Under the pieces are notes generated by a model. That model was given only the letters and a program-made list of their open reading frames with translations. It searched no databases and had not been told where the DNA came from. From Owenia fusiformis (Eukaryota; Annelida; Polychaeta; Sabellida; Oweniidae), in assembly GCA_903813345.2 (NCBI GenBank), contig CAIIXF020000012.1, positions 11,516,932-11,580,931 of the forward strand: DNA of 64,000 nt, given 5' to 3'. A program made the translations under genes and the position numbers. This document shows positions 34,101 through 49,100 of this stretch, one piece after another; position 1 is the first letter of the stretch; every line of letters starts with the position of its first letter.

Positions 34101-37100
34101 TATTGAACATGGCAGTATAAAGTAAGAATTTTATCTATATATAGTAAAACATGTCTGTTTCTGAACACAAATTAGACTGTCCAAAAGTATTCAGATTAGC
34201 AGGTGTTCACATATCAAGGTTTTGTGTTCACATATCAAGGTTTTGTGTTCACATATCAAGGTTTTGTGTTCACATATCAAGGTTTTGTGTTCACATATCA
34301 AGGTTTTGTGTTCACATATCAAAGTTTTGTGTTCACATATCAAGGTTTTGTGTTCATATATCAAGGTTTTGTGTTCACATATCAAGGTTTTGTGTTCATA
34401 AATCAAGGTTTTGTGTTCACATATCAAGGTTTTTTGTTCACATATCAAGGTTTTATGTGCACTTCCAAAATTTGTGACATATTATTATGGTTTCCAGAAT
34501 TTTTGTGGATGGTGTTCGGCTGTTGGTGTTCCACATTTGGTGATTGGTGTTTGGCATCTGTAACAAATGGCAGGTGATGGCATTTTGCATGTTAATGCCT
34601 TGTCTACATTGAGGTCCAAGGCAGATTAAAAATGGGACTGAAAACAGTGTTTACATTTAGAGGTGTTCATATTTGAGAGGTGTTCCGTTTTACTGCTTAT
34701 TAACTTACCCTGAGTAAAAAGTCTAGTTAGAAACAACAAAAAGTTCTCAAGACGAAAAGTCAAACAAATACAAAGAGTAGTATTTATTTATAATTCATTT
34801 GAAATTTTTATCTAATTTTAGTACATCTACAACAAGAGGATATTTTCGGTATAAATAAAAATATGGAGTTTAAGTTGTTTGTTGTTCCATATTGTTTGTT
34901 GTAGTTTATTGTCAAGTACTGTACGATTGTTAATTGGCTTACTACACTGATTGACTGTGATATTCACATATGTGCACATTGTTTGACTATTTCCACATTT
35001 GAAATGTTACAATATTGTAATAAGTCTATTGACTGATTGAGTGTATCATAAGCATACTTTTTTTTATTTTTTTCCTTAATTGAGTCCTTACCTCATTGTC
35101 AGCTTCTATCTGTAGAGGTCTCATTTCAGATTTTGTCATAGATGGGAAAGGGGTTACCCTTGTCTCACTGGCTATTAGCATGCTTAATTATAATGCTATA
35201 CCACTATATGATTATGTATTGTAATATATTGTTGATATTATAAGTCTCGATATAAGGTACCTGAATGATGGAATAGTCTCGCATCAAGTCCCTGAATATC
35301 TACAAAACCCATACTCTTTTTAAAAGTTGAATAGAAGAAATGGGGGATGGGATACATGGTGTTAAAGATTACTGATTGAGACTAGATACAAGAATTCCCT
35401 CATTCTATAATTATATACTCCTGAAAATATGTAAAAAGGCTTGGAATTTATGATTATATTTTCAGGAATGTATAACTAAACTCTTAAAATTCACTAGAAA
35501 TATCAATGCATGTATGCTCAATAAAACGTGGCTTCTCTGTTCCTTAGAAACTAAATCATCGGAGTCGGAATCTGTTTCTTAAGAATAACTTGTGACAAAA
35601 AATTTATGAAAATTAGTGATAAATCACATTTTAAATATGCATGAATTTCTTAGTTACAATAGTATCATTTTCTGAGATTTTGTCACGATTAATTCTAGAA
35701 AAGTTCTGACTTCCGTGAAAGTTTAAGTTAAGTAGGGCTATCTATCTGTTTACAGGAGTAGGACCGCACGTAGAAACTTCAAAAAGCTCGTTCATACGAT
35801 CAGATTTGTCTCCAAACTTCGGTGAGGGAAGACAACCACGCATGCTTCTTGAATTCTTATATTTGAATGCTTACTAATATACTCTCTCAAGTGCCTTTCT
35901 CAGGCCTCCTAGACTTCCAACAACGCGAACATCAGTTCTGATACCGCGAACTACGTTCCTTGCACTCGAACCACGAATCTCATATCGCTTACGTGAAATC
36001 TTATATCGCTCACCACCATTTCCTTGTTTCCGAACATATTTCTTGTACCGCGCACAAAGATCCGTTACCGCGAACCACGCATCTGATCGAAAAAAGTCCG
36101 TAATTTTGTTCGTATTATTACGCATAAGTGTAATTCCAAAGAGGTGTTTTCATATGGAATGCGGAAGAAATATTATCCCAGTTTTTCATGCATGTGAATG
36201 AATATCCAATCATTGACGATAACAGTATTTTCAAGCTCTAGGAAACACAAGATATTGGGACTACCTTGCAATCACGCGCATTGACATTTTCAGTGAAAGG
36301 GCTGGGTAATAACAACAAAAACCTGACTTTTGAGTAACAACACGTATGGCCAAATTAGTGACATCCTCCGATCACAGGGCTTCAAAATCCAGAATATCTT
36401 CTTTCTCTTTACCAGCTTTTTCCAAATTTGTCCATTTGAGCCGATGATTGCATCATAATAAAGAAATGAGTTACCCTATGTACAATATTCCTGATTTTAT
36501 AGAATACTTGATGTGCTATATCTGTCGCTCCAGCTACTGATAATTTGAAGATGCTACCCTTTGCCTGTCAACGTTTTAGATGAAAACTTAACTTAAATGT
36601 TGCCCCCTCCCCCATTACGGCTTGTGGGATTAACTGTTTACATACAGGAAAATAACAATCTATCATCCTGATAAAGATTTTAACACTTGGTTTTTGTTTC
36701 AAAACATATCAAATGACTACTAAATCGTAATTTTAGGGTAAGGGCTAAGAATACTTTATCTGTCTAATCTTTGACCGTCTGAAATAAATGTGTGTTGACG
36801 AGTCCTGTAGTTAATTAATCTTTTAATGTGGGCTGTTCTGCCCCACCCATGGGCCATTTTGCCCTCCTCTCAACATTATTTTCGAACACTCTGAAAAATC
36901 ACAGAAAATGTGAAATAAAATCCCTTCATAAGATGGAACATGAAAGTTCGCGATGATTGACAGATTAGAAAAACCTCTGCACGGATCAAACTATTATGAG
37001 GGCCGTTTTGCCCCATGTTCCCAAAAAATTCCTGACTTCAGCAACCAGGACGATATCTGACCCAAGACATGTGGAGCGCTAAAATGTCGGACCTTTTTTT

Positions 37101-40100
37101 CTGGGCCCATCTCAGCGGGAGGGGCGGGCCAGTGCATCTACACAGAATACAGCCATAACTGATTACTACAATGTAGGTGTACTGTATAAAAGTAAACCTT
37201 GTAGTTAAAGGTCGCATGATGCAGTGTGACCAGGATCACACTGACCATGGTCAGAATGACCCTAGACATGATGAAATAACTTTTTCAGTTCTCTTAAAAG
37301 GTCACTGTAAATAGCTTTAAGTAGGAGCATAGGAAAGGTCAATGAACAGAGTCTTTTGAATTTTTCAGAAAATGTGCCCAATATATTGCTCTAAATGATA
37401 CAATCTTTAAAGTTTTAGAAACTTGTCTGAAAAAATGGCGGTCATAAAAAGGAAAAAAATATCGCTTTTACAAATGACATCTCCTATTACACCACACCGT
37501 GCGCAGATACTCTCTGATCCCAAAAATGAATGACTGTGGGACGCATAGTTCAACAAGTTAAACCTAGTCTTGGCCTTATTTCCTATCTGACATATCTTGT
37601 GGCCCGCCCTAGGTTTAACTTCCGTACCTATTCGGCTCTTTATGCAAAATATTCAATGGTGGCCTATGGCTGCGCATGTAATTTCATGCGCGTTTACTTA
37701 ATAACTGATGGTGAGAATTTGCAACGTATGAAAGCATAGCACGGAAGTTAAACCCAATCACGGCAACAAGAACATTCAGATTAATAAATGAAAGCCGTGG
37801 TATTGGGTTTAACTTGTTGAACTATGGGACGCAGTGCTTTCCTTTGACACATCATTTAAAGAACTGCCAACTCGGGGCGTGGATGTTAATCTTAAGATTA
37901 CGTTTCAAAATACAGTGACGAATGGGTCATCTAATATGCAAGTGCATGCTTTTCATAGGAACGAAAGTCCGGCGAAAGCGGAGGAGAAACTGAATTTCGT
38001 TTCCTTGTTTCACTCCGTTGCATGGTATATACATGTAACTTGGAATCCCAAACACCCGGATGTATTATGTACAAATTGTTCGCAGTAACGGATCTCTGTT
38101 CGAGGTACAAGAAATATGTTCGGAAACAAGGAAATGGTGGTGCGCGATATAAGATTTCACGTTCGCGATATAAGATTCGTGGTTCGAGTGCAAGGAACGT
38201 AGTTCGCGGTATCAGAACTGATGTTCGCGTTGTTGGAAGTCTAGGAGGCCTGTTTCTTGAGTGGTTGAAAGAAACTCTTTGTTACAGTTTTGTCCAAATT
38301 TGGTCAGAACATTTTGAATTTTCAAGTTGATGCTTAGTTTTCATATCGATGGAAACCTTTTTTTAGAAATCCCTTTTGAGCACAGTATCCTGTTTCAAAA
38401 TCAAAAATTGGTAAAGCGCCCTGTTCTGATTCTAGGAAGCTTACTGCATATCTTGTGAAATCTTTTATTTCTTGTCTATAACTCTGCCATTTTCATTCTT
38501 AAATACTGAAACAAAGTGGAAGAAATGGGAATATTGTGACTTTATGCAATACTTTTTTAGGATTGCGGGATCATATATGTACTAACATTTTGAATTTGTT
38601 GCACTTTTTCATTATTAAACCCTATTGTTTACATACATCATGCCTGTATCCAGAATATATATGGACCATATTCGAGGAGGATTGGCTCCCAGGATTGAAA
38701 CTCGATTTTTTCCAACAATGAAAACGTCAAAATGTCATTATTTTCTTTAAATTATAACCGACTATAAATTCAAAATAAACAGTTCAAAAGATTCAAACCA
38801 ATATCTCGATCAATTCTTGTGAGTTTTGGAATTTTTCATTAGGAAATAAGACCAAAATTCACGATTTGTTGAAGTGAACAAAATGGTGGCTGTTTGGATT
38901 CAAATTTTGAATCACGACATGCCCATATTTGGGACAGAATATCGATGTTCCATTCTGGGAGCCAATCCTCCTTGGACCATAAAAACTTCAGTGCATGTCA
39001 ATCCAAGATTTTATTTTGATATAGCCCCCTCCCCTCATTTAAGAATAAATATCACTGCTTGTAGAAATTTTTCTGCAACTTGAAAGTTTAAGAATAGATT
39101 TGGGACTTGAACAGTTTGAAAGCTGCAATTTGGCCTGATTCTTTCTAATAGAACACCTGTGCAATTTACTACACATCTTATTAGAATATACTAACTGCTA
39201 TGTGTTGTTTTTGTGTTGGCATTGCAGTGCTTTCCCCACGTTGAAATCTCTGAGGCGCAGCACATCCTCCATGTATTTTATAAAACCAAAATGCTCCTCA
39301 ATGCAATAGTCGTGCCACCTAAAGTGTTACAATAAAAAATGAGGATATTCTAAAATGTTGCACAAAAAAGAACAAAATTATAATATTTTGGCTTATAAAA
39401 TTACCAAATCATAAAATGTTGCACAAAAAGTTATAAAATTCTAGAATGGAGCACTAAAAAATAACAAAATCTTCCACACAAAAATTTCTGGGGAGAGCAA
39501 GCATTTGGATATGAATAGTGCTTAAAGGTAGAACTTTGGGAGGACATGTGTGGATGATTATAAAAGGGGAATTTGGTGTTTTATAGGGGAAATTTTGGTA
39601 CGTTTTTTATAGGAGCAGATTGAGGTGTTTTACAAGGGAGGGTAAAGTATTGACTTTTTAGGGGAGAGCTAACAAGGTCGACACAGGTGGGTGCTACTTG
39701 GGGGATGATATGATCACCAACCTAAAATATTTAGAAATTAGTAACATATCATGTAGTGGCTATAAATTGACCAGGATATGACATCTTTGGTTAAGCTTAT
39801 GAGCTAAAATGCTTATACCAAAAATTTGGTCATAATTCTGACCAAAATATGGCAGTTTTCACGATTTTTCTTAAATGGGTGCAGATTGGTTTCAAGGTAG
39901 GTGAAGCGTATTTTCAGAAGCTCAATTTGGCGCTTCAGTACTGGCATGGACAAAGCCTATGAACGCTCATGTTACAGCACTGGGGTTGGTTGCTCAGATT
40001 GCATTTTTATCACATTGATGACATATTAGTTCAAATCTTTAAAGTCTTATGTTAAATTGTGTTATATACTCTACTGATAATAGGTATGGCAAGTTTTTTT

Positions 40101-43100
40101 TCTCCATCCCGATCCTAATTACTAGGGAGGTTATTTCACACTTTTTTTAAAAACTTGTACGTGGAATTGTCGAATTATGGTCCTGTGTGGATTAGTTCTC
40201 CCATTTATACTGTTTAATTGACCAATTGAATATAAAAGTATGTAGGAAATAATCTGGGAAAGTGAATTAAGAGCCAGTCAGTAATCCTGGGGGTCAAAAT
40301 ATTACAAACTTACAGGTTCTCTCAAAAAGTGTAACTTAACCTCCCTATTATATATTTTATCCAGTGTCAATTTCAAATGATCTGACAAACAATATCCAAT
40401 ATTTTACATATTGGGAAATAAAAGCACTGTCGTCTTACAGCATGTTGTATATGTACAGGGTGGGCATATATCTTTGTATCAGTGATTTTCTTAGATTTAC
40501 TTTCAAATGAGTTCAGAACTTTGAATAACACCAAATTTGGTTCAAAATTCTCAACTGGTCCACATCAAGTTTCTATTTTGGTGCAAGGTCATTTTAGATT
40601 CTCCAGTGGTTGCAAATAGATTTTCAATGGGATGCAAGTTCATTTTGTTTATTCAATACTGCACTAATTTATTTACTTTATTTAGGCCAGTAGCCGGCAT
40701 TTGCCAAGAGGGGGTGGGGGAGTACTTTCTAAAAAAATTCAGGAAGTGGGTTCATAATTGACAATTTTGGTTCAAAAATGGCCAAAATAATTTAAAAAGG
40801 ATCAAGAATGCTGAAAACTGCATGATTTTGAAAGAATGTTTAGCCAGGGGATGTTCGCTCGAACAAATCAACCCCCCACCCTGGCTAAGGCCTGTTAATG
40901 ATGGGGAAATCACTGAGTATATGTTTTTACCATATATTATTATTATTATTATTATTATTATTATGAGCTTTATTATACTTGTATCCCACATTTGGGCAAA
41001 GTGTACAGCTTAAACAGAAAAAAAATGAAAAAGCTTAACTAATTATCTATATAGTATGTTAACTAATCAAAGGGTGCTTGATCATTGCAAGATTTTATTG
41101 GATGCATTTCGTGTTTTTTTCTCTCTCGATAAAAATATTAGATATATATTTTGCTAGTATATTTAATATTATTCCCTCTTTAGCTGGTAATATTGCATTG
41201 TTTCGTCTTTGACTCACATTTATAATGTTCCAGATACATAGCAATATACAGGGTGAGCCAAAAATGTTACCTTTATTAATATTTATGTACAATCAGAATT
41301 GGTAACATTTTTTGCCCACCCTGTATGTAATGGTAGAAAGGTAAAGGTATTGATTCTGGAGTACAGATTATGTATTTATATTAAATATAGAAAATATTCA
41401 GATTAAATGTAAACTGTTGCACAGGTGCAACAGAAAATAAGTCCTAATCTAATATAATTGTTTGAATTGTATAAATTCTCCTTCTCTTAAATTGCTTATC
41501 TTAATTTTTTTCATCAAAACTTGATATTTAATTGCAGATTTAGTGAGAGTTACTTTGCAGTAAAGGGGGCAGCGCTTATCTTACCACAATCAGAATGTAC
41601 ACGTCGTATCAGCAAAAGTATTGGAGGTGGGTATCACAGACTTAATTTTAAAGAAATTGAATTTTAAAATTACGATTTAAATTTTTTAAGTTTTAAATTA
41701 CCTTTTTTAGAAATACACCATCTATAAAAGTATATTTTTAAAATGTTAAACTTCTTGGAAAACCCTTGATTTAGCGCAAGCTTTTAACAAAATGTGAAAT
41801 TTTGCAAAAATCTGACTAACTCTAACTGTTTTTTCCAGGGGACAACATCCAAACACATTTACAGTCAATGTTCTACCAACTTCGACCCCAGGATACAATC
41901 AAAGTTGCTGTTAAACTTGAATCTCAATTGTCACATTCAATTAGGTAACAATATATATATTTTCATGTAACTGCGAATTATTTGAAATGTTTTCATTTTT
42001 TAAATTCTCCATTTTCCCAAAGATTTTGTAAAATGTAAAAACTCGACAAACCATACCTGATTCCCGACCCAGTTCAAATGAACTCTTCAGGGTGTACAGT
42101 ATCAATTAGGCTCAATTCTAAACTTTTTAACAAGATTGTTGACATTTTATTGGTAACCCTAGACTGACCAGGGTTGCATCTTAGAAAATCATCAACTTTT
42201 GATGAAATCAAAAGAATATTGTTAAATTGTTCCAATATTTTCAAAACATACAGCTCATTTACATATCTTCTTGTCTCCAATTCCAAATTTACTGAGTTTT
42301 ACGAGATTTAAACTCAAATAAAACAAGAGAACTGGTTTCTATTTTGGTTCAGGTATGGTATCACCTGTGTTAGTTCTTATTGAAGAATGACTCCATTGGT
42401 TTATTTATATACAACCATATATTCCAGATATCTGGTAGTAGTGTCCTGCAATGGGAAGCAAGATACTGAGGAGAGTGTTCTTCTGGGAATGGACTGTGGC
42501 GAAGAAACAACTATAGGGATGGTCCTCCCTATTTGGGCAGATACAAAGATAGAATTGGATGGAGATGGGTATGTAGTATGTACTAACTGGTCTTATAAGT
42601 CCATAAGTTTTGTACCAGTAATTTCATGAAGCTTGTACTAGTCATTCAATAAGTTTTTACCAGTCATTTCCTGAATTGTATACAAGGCATTCAATAAGTT
42701 TTACATATACCAGTCATTTCCTGAATTGTATACAAGGCATTCAATAAGTTTTACATATACCAGTCATTTCCTGAATTGTTTACAAGGCATTCAATAAGTT
42801 TTACATATACCAGTCATTTCCTGAATTGTATACAAGGCATTCAATAAGTTTTACATATACCAGTCATTTCCTGAATTTTAAACAAGGTGTTCAATAAGCT
42901 TTGTCATTTTCAGTGTTTTATACTGATATTTCAAAATTCTAGCGATGTAGCTTCTGAATCATTGATTTAAAAACAGTGCATTTCTATTAAATATTTACTT
43001 AACAATCCTGACAAGTTCATGTTCTTATTTGGATAATTGTTTAATATTTAGGTAATAAAAGTGTCAGAAACTGTTTCATTTCCCTCAACTGCTACTACAT

Positions 43101-46100
43101 GAATTGCTATTGTAAATCTCACAGAAATATGATATCACAGGGGTTACACTAGAATTTCTCACAACGGGCTGGAAAATTTGAAAAGTCCTTAAAAACAACA
43201 GGTGAAAATCGCATGTTGCCTGCTGCTAATGAAACCCCTGTATCACATATTTTTGTAATCTGTACAGTTAAACCTTTGCAAGTGGACCACCATTGGTTCT
43301 AACAATAAGTGTCCTACATAAGAGGTATTTCACTAAGAGAGGCTTGACTAACATAAAGTCAATGTGACATATGACTGTGGTCAAAAAAGCATATTTTGAC
43401 CAATTTGTCTCAATTGTGAAAATGGGAATTTTGCGCCCCTTTGAGAAAAAATCCTCTGGAGAACACTTATTCATTGTTCTACTTATTGACAGGTTAACTG
43501 TATCTTAGTTACTGTTTAGTATATCGGAGAATTGAATGAAATTGTTTTGTTACATTTCAGTGGGTTCAAGGTATCATCCGACTACAAACAGAGGATCTTT
43601 AAGCCAGTCTCTGTCCAAGCTATGTGGTAGGGGTTACATTTTTTATTTATTCAATTATATCAAAATAAAAATTTATTTAAAAGCTCTACAGTCGCATTTC
43701 AGGTTTACAATTGTATAAAATTGGAATTCAAAGTAAATAAAAATGTGATTTTGTTTTGTCAAAGAGGTAGTACATGTACTGGTAATTATCCCAACGAACG
43801 AAGTTCGGTAGGGATATAGTGAAGCCCTCCGTCCGTCCGTCCGTCCGTCCGTCTGTCCGTCAGTCCGTCAGTCAGTCAGTCAGTCCGTCTGTCCGGAAGA
43901 TAACTCAAATACTAGTAGACGGATTTTCTTCATATTTAGTGGAAAGATGTATATTGGTGAATAGTTTTACGCAAAAAAAATTTTCAAGATGGCCGCCGCT
44001 TTAAAAATGACGGGACTTTTTCGCAAAAATCATAAATTTTACATTCTAAACCAAAGTAGTTAATATTATTGTTTGAAATTTTGGTAGTATATTCACAACA
44101 TTTATTTATTTCACATATATTCCGTGTTTTTCATCCTGACCCCCAGGGGCCGTGTATGGGGGGGACAGGAAAAGAAATTTTAGCTAATTTTTAGATCTTT
44201 CTGAAGTATAGCTTTATTATACTCAAATGAAAGGCAATTAAGAATAGATTGCAAATATTGTATATTTTTTCTGATTCGAGTCTCGTAAAATTCAAAATGG
44301 CCGTCTAATGTATGATTTCGCAATAATTTTTTGATCCCTTCAAAGTATGGCTATATTATACTCAAATTGAAGGAATTTTGGAGTAGATCACAATTATGGT
44401 ATTATTTTTTCAGATTTGTATCTCAGAAAATTCAAAATGGCTGCTTTGCAGGAATTTGCAATTCTAAAATCCAATTTTATCAATTTTAACCAAAGTAATG
44501 AGTATAACTGATTGGAATTCGGTAATTGATATTTTGTTCGTTGGGATTTGCTACTCCGCGGAGTTGCCGTTATCTAGTTGAAGATTAATTTTGAATTCTT
44601 CAACTGTTTATAGATGCATGCTTTACTAAAACATTTGTTCATTTGTTGAAAACTATTGTAAATAACTAATAAATATGGTGATTATATAATGGTTAGTGTT
44701 TATTTAAAAGATGTCACTTTAATGCCTTCCTTATAGTCATTTTGCATCATAAATGTTTGAATTGTAAAAAATAATCCTAATATGTAGCCTACTAGATAGT
44801 ACACATGTACCTGTTGAAAATCCAAATTCAAATTCCTTATATTCCCAGGTCTGCCCTGCAAAGCCTTCACCGTGCGACAGACACTGCGAGGAGTTACAAC
44901 TATTTCCCAGGGGGCCTCACACACACGTGGATTGGAAACTACGAGGCACGGATATCATCAGATCGCGATAGTCTCAACGAGTGGGAACAGATGGAGGACC
45001 TGGAATCGGTGAAAAATGAGACGATGCTGATGTCAAGATCTTCCGAGAAAATTGAGAGTGTCATCAGGAATAAGTTGCGGGAAGTTATGACGACTGTGGA
45101 TCTGGAGGAAGTCACTTGCAAATTTGTAAGTATTTATACATGTCCTTGAGGATAAGGTAAAATTATTGATGCTTGGCCTCAAATGGGGGGTCAAACATTT
45201 GTCATGTTTTCATAAGCAAACATTAAATTGGTGAAGCACCCTGTTTTAAAATCCCAAATAGGTGAAACACCTTGTTTCAAAATCCCTAAGTGAATGCAGC
45301 ACCCTTTTTTAAACTTCTAAATGGATGCTGTACCCTGTTCAAAATCTTAAATGGGTGCTGCATCCTGTTTCAGAATCTAAAATGGGTCCTGCACCCTGTT
45401 TCAAACTCTTAATTGAGTACTACACTCTGTTTTAAAATCATAAATGGATACAGCACCATGTTTCAAACTCCTAAATGGATGCTGCATCCTGTTTCAAAAT
45501 TTTAAATGGGTGTTGCACGCTGTTTCATATTATTCATATTTCATTCTCTAATGATGGGTAGAGACAGGATTCTTATATCAACGTAACATTTTATATGTCA
45601 TTTACATTACTTTATTGCCTATATTTACTGTTATTGAAAATTGTATATTGGATGTACGTTTGGCCCTAAAAGGGCATCAGTACTAATAAAATCCTATTAT
45701 TATTATTAGAGAGGTTTCTCATGACATTTTTAGCTCACCATATCTGAAACCATATTTATTCATTCACCAGCGTATCAGTTCAATTAAAGCGAGATGCGGT
45801 TGCGGATACATTTCGGCTATAGCCCATTGTGCAAAACCTCTTCATTGTGTAATATAAATACATTGCATGTTTCATGTATTTGTAAGATCAATATTTTGAA
45901 AGAATTATCAAAGCTCATTAAGAATGGACTACTTTGCAGAAATAGATATTCATGTAAGAACCTCTATGTACATAAACTTTGTACCTTACAAAGCCTCTCT
46001 TGCATTTGTAGATAAGGACAGAATTGGAGAAAGAGATGGCGATGGATTTGAAGCCATATAAGAGTTATATAGACCAGGAGATGTTAGTTATAATGGGACA

Positions 46101-49100
46101 GATGGATGCCGCATCAGAAATATTTGACTTCCTCTATCTTGGGTCAGAATGGAACGCTTCAGATCTTGAAGAACTGAAAAAGAATGGGTAAGTCAGTTTG
46201 AAATTAAATTAGTGACTTAACTCCATCTTATTTTTTCAGAGTAGATTACTTTCTGAGATTGTTGAGATAAAGAAATTTTCCAATGAAACAATATTTTTCT
46301 AGTGTAATTCTTGATACTGTATTTTTAACTTGTAAAGTTGTCTTAGTGAACAGCTCTCTACTACCTCTTGTAATAATAGGCCCGCCAGGGTTTGCCAAGG
46401 GGGGTTCAGTTTTCCAAAATTTCCAGGGGGTTCACATTTGACAATTTAAGCCCAAATATTGTGAAAATCACTTGAGAAGTGCTCAAAATGGTGAAAAACT
46501 GCATGATTTTGAAAGAATTTTTGGCCAGGGGGGGGGGGGGGGGGGGTTCGCCCGAACCCTGCAACCCCCCCTGGCTATGGGCCTGAAACACTTGTCATTA
46601 GTGAGCACCATCTCTCAGCGGTGTTCACTACACACTGGTTTTACTGTTGTTTTATATATATATGTTATGTCTTCCACAGGGTGGGTTACATTCTGAACAT
46701 GACTCGGGAAATCGACAACTTCTTCCCTGGGCTGTTCCACTATATGAACGTGCGAGAGTATGACGTCCCGGAGACTGACTTGTTGAAATACTGGGACAAG
46801 ACATACAGATTCATATCTAAGGCTAAGTAAGTGAACTGAGTGGATGATCTATTAGGTACTGTAAAAACTTTAAGATCTTAAGGTACCGGATTTTCTCGCA
46901 TATACCCCCCCCTAAATTTAGGCCCATGGGTCAAAAATCGAATGTAGTACGCTTATACGCCCATGGGCCTAAAAAAATGACTATTTATTGATTTTTTCAA
47001 TAAATTTTGTCACTGGCAGATCGTTCTGTCGTTACTTTGTTTCAACATTAAGTTCAACGCTGTGCCGTAAGTGGCAGTGGTGGATCTTTCTGTTGTTACT
47101 TTGTTTCAACATTAAGTCCAAGGTTGTAGGTGACATTTCCTTTATAATTCTTACAAAACATGCGGTAGGACTACAACAGTAGGTACGGTAGTCTTTGAGG
47201 AACCATTGTATTCATCAGCTCTTCTCACCTTTACGCCCACTGGGCCAAAAATCGAAAGTAGTGCGCCCATGGGCGAAAAATAAGAGGTTAAGTAACAGAC
47301 GAAATTACCCCTTCTTTCAGTTATACGCCCAGGGCTTATATGCGAGAAAATCCGGTACTGTAAAAACTTTAAGATCTTAAGGTACTGTAAAAACTTTAAG
47401 ATCTTAAGGTACTGTAAAAACTTTAAGATCTTAAGGTACTGTAAAAACTTTAAGATTTTAAAAACTGTAAAAAATTTAAGATATTAAAAACGTTAAGATC
47501 TTAAGGTACTGTAAAAACTGTAATGAGAAACACCTCAATAATTGGAACACTTTTCAGAATCCAATCCTGCAGTTGATGTAATGTTTAAATGAAACTCTGT
47601 AAGTGGAACACTTCCCAAGTGAAACACCTTTTGAGTTACAAAAGGTACCTTTGTTACAAGTATTGAAAATGTCTACAATAGTTAAAAAAGAAACTAGGTG
47701 GAAAGTTATGAGTGTTAATAAATGTGCACATTTAGAAAATAATCAAATGGTCAATATTTAAACTTCATGCCCATTAACATGTTTGAAATGAGTGTTACAA
47801 TTGGTCTCTATTTGTGTAATTGCAGGCAAGCAGGGTCTAAGGTGCTGGTACATTGTAAAATGGGAGTAAGCCGCTCTGCATCCACGGTAAGAATAATACA
47901 TATACACAGTAGTATACATTCATGATATTGTGGTCATATAGAAATGAGTACACTTTAATATTCAAAATCTCTTTTGAATATTTCCATTATTGGTTTCAAT
48001 TGATATAACATTGGAAATTGAATTGCCCATAAAATGCCCTTGAAGCTGAAAGTGTACTAATTTTTATTGAGTCACCGTGTAGATCATAACAGCTTTGATT
48101 AACAGTGTCTTAATAACATATAAATAATTAATGAAGTACAATTCTGTTGATTTAACCTCAAAATGGTCAATTCATCACAGAACAGAACCCTTACTCCCAA
48201 ATGTATTCTCAAGTTTTGACAGTTTATTCTTCTATCTAGGTGATATCATTTGCGATGAAGGAATATGGCTGGGACTTGAAAAAGGCGACAGACTTTGTGC
48301 GCTCAAAGAGAAGCTGTATCAAGCCAAATGAAGGCTTCACTGCTCAGTTACAAACATATCAAGGAATTTTAGATGCAAGGTAATGATAGGCTCAAAGTGC
48401 CAATATTTTTGAAGCACAAAGTCAAGTTGAATGGCGGCCATTTTGAATTTAGCAGCCATATTGTGGAAGTTAAGGATATCTTGAAGTGTAGTCTTTTTAA
48501 CCAAATCTATTTAGAAAAGTGGTGACCATTTTGAATTGAGTAGCCATATTGAAAAGTTTGTGTGGAAAAAGAAGTAAATATTATACAAGTTTCTTGGATA
48601 ACATTTGAAGATGAGGATATGGCAGTTCAAGAGCGCTCATCTTCAACAAAAGTTTGATGTAGAGACTTAGCTAAAATATAGACAACCAACAAATTGAAAA
48701 ATGACTTTAATTTAATTTTGGCCGATCCTGTAATCCAAACCAAATTTCATGTACATGCATAAGTTGTTATAAGTGCTCTAAATTTTCCAATTTACGAGCT
48801 CCTTGATTTTCAGTAACCAGCGAGAACTCTGGAGGTGTAAGTCAGAATCTAACCTCCTGAGCTGTAAAGGTGGCAGCACTGCTGATGAACAAGATGAAAA
48901 CTGTGAAGGAATGGACTCCTTATTCCCCGGCGATGACATGTTTTCATATGGAGGAAAACCACGTTCTTGGAGTGGCGAGGATGAAGAAATAGGAAGACTA
49001 ATGATGCGTTTTGGACCCAGTACAGGTGAGGAGATTGTCTCAAAACTTATTGAACACCTCGTCATATTCACCTTTCCCAGTTATGCAATATTGCAGATTA

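Noticed and set aside
34151-34577. Overlapping ORFs of 85-124 codons with (HISRFCV)n, (FTYQGFV)n and (ICEHKTL)n repeats
   Set aside because: They are readings of a 21-bp minisatellite in several frames and on both strands; 21 is a multiple of three, so stops are absent by construction.
38160-38190. tRNA gene suggested by GTGGTTCGAGTGC
   Set aside because: The B-box-like word is part of a 21-bp periodic array. There is no A box at the right distance and no cloverleaf.
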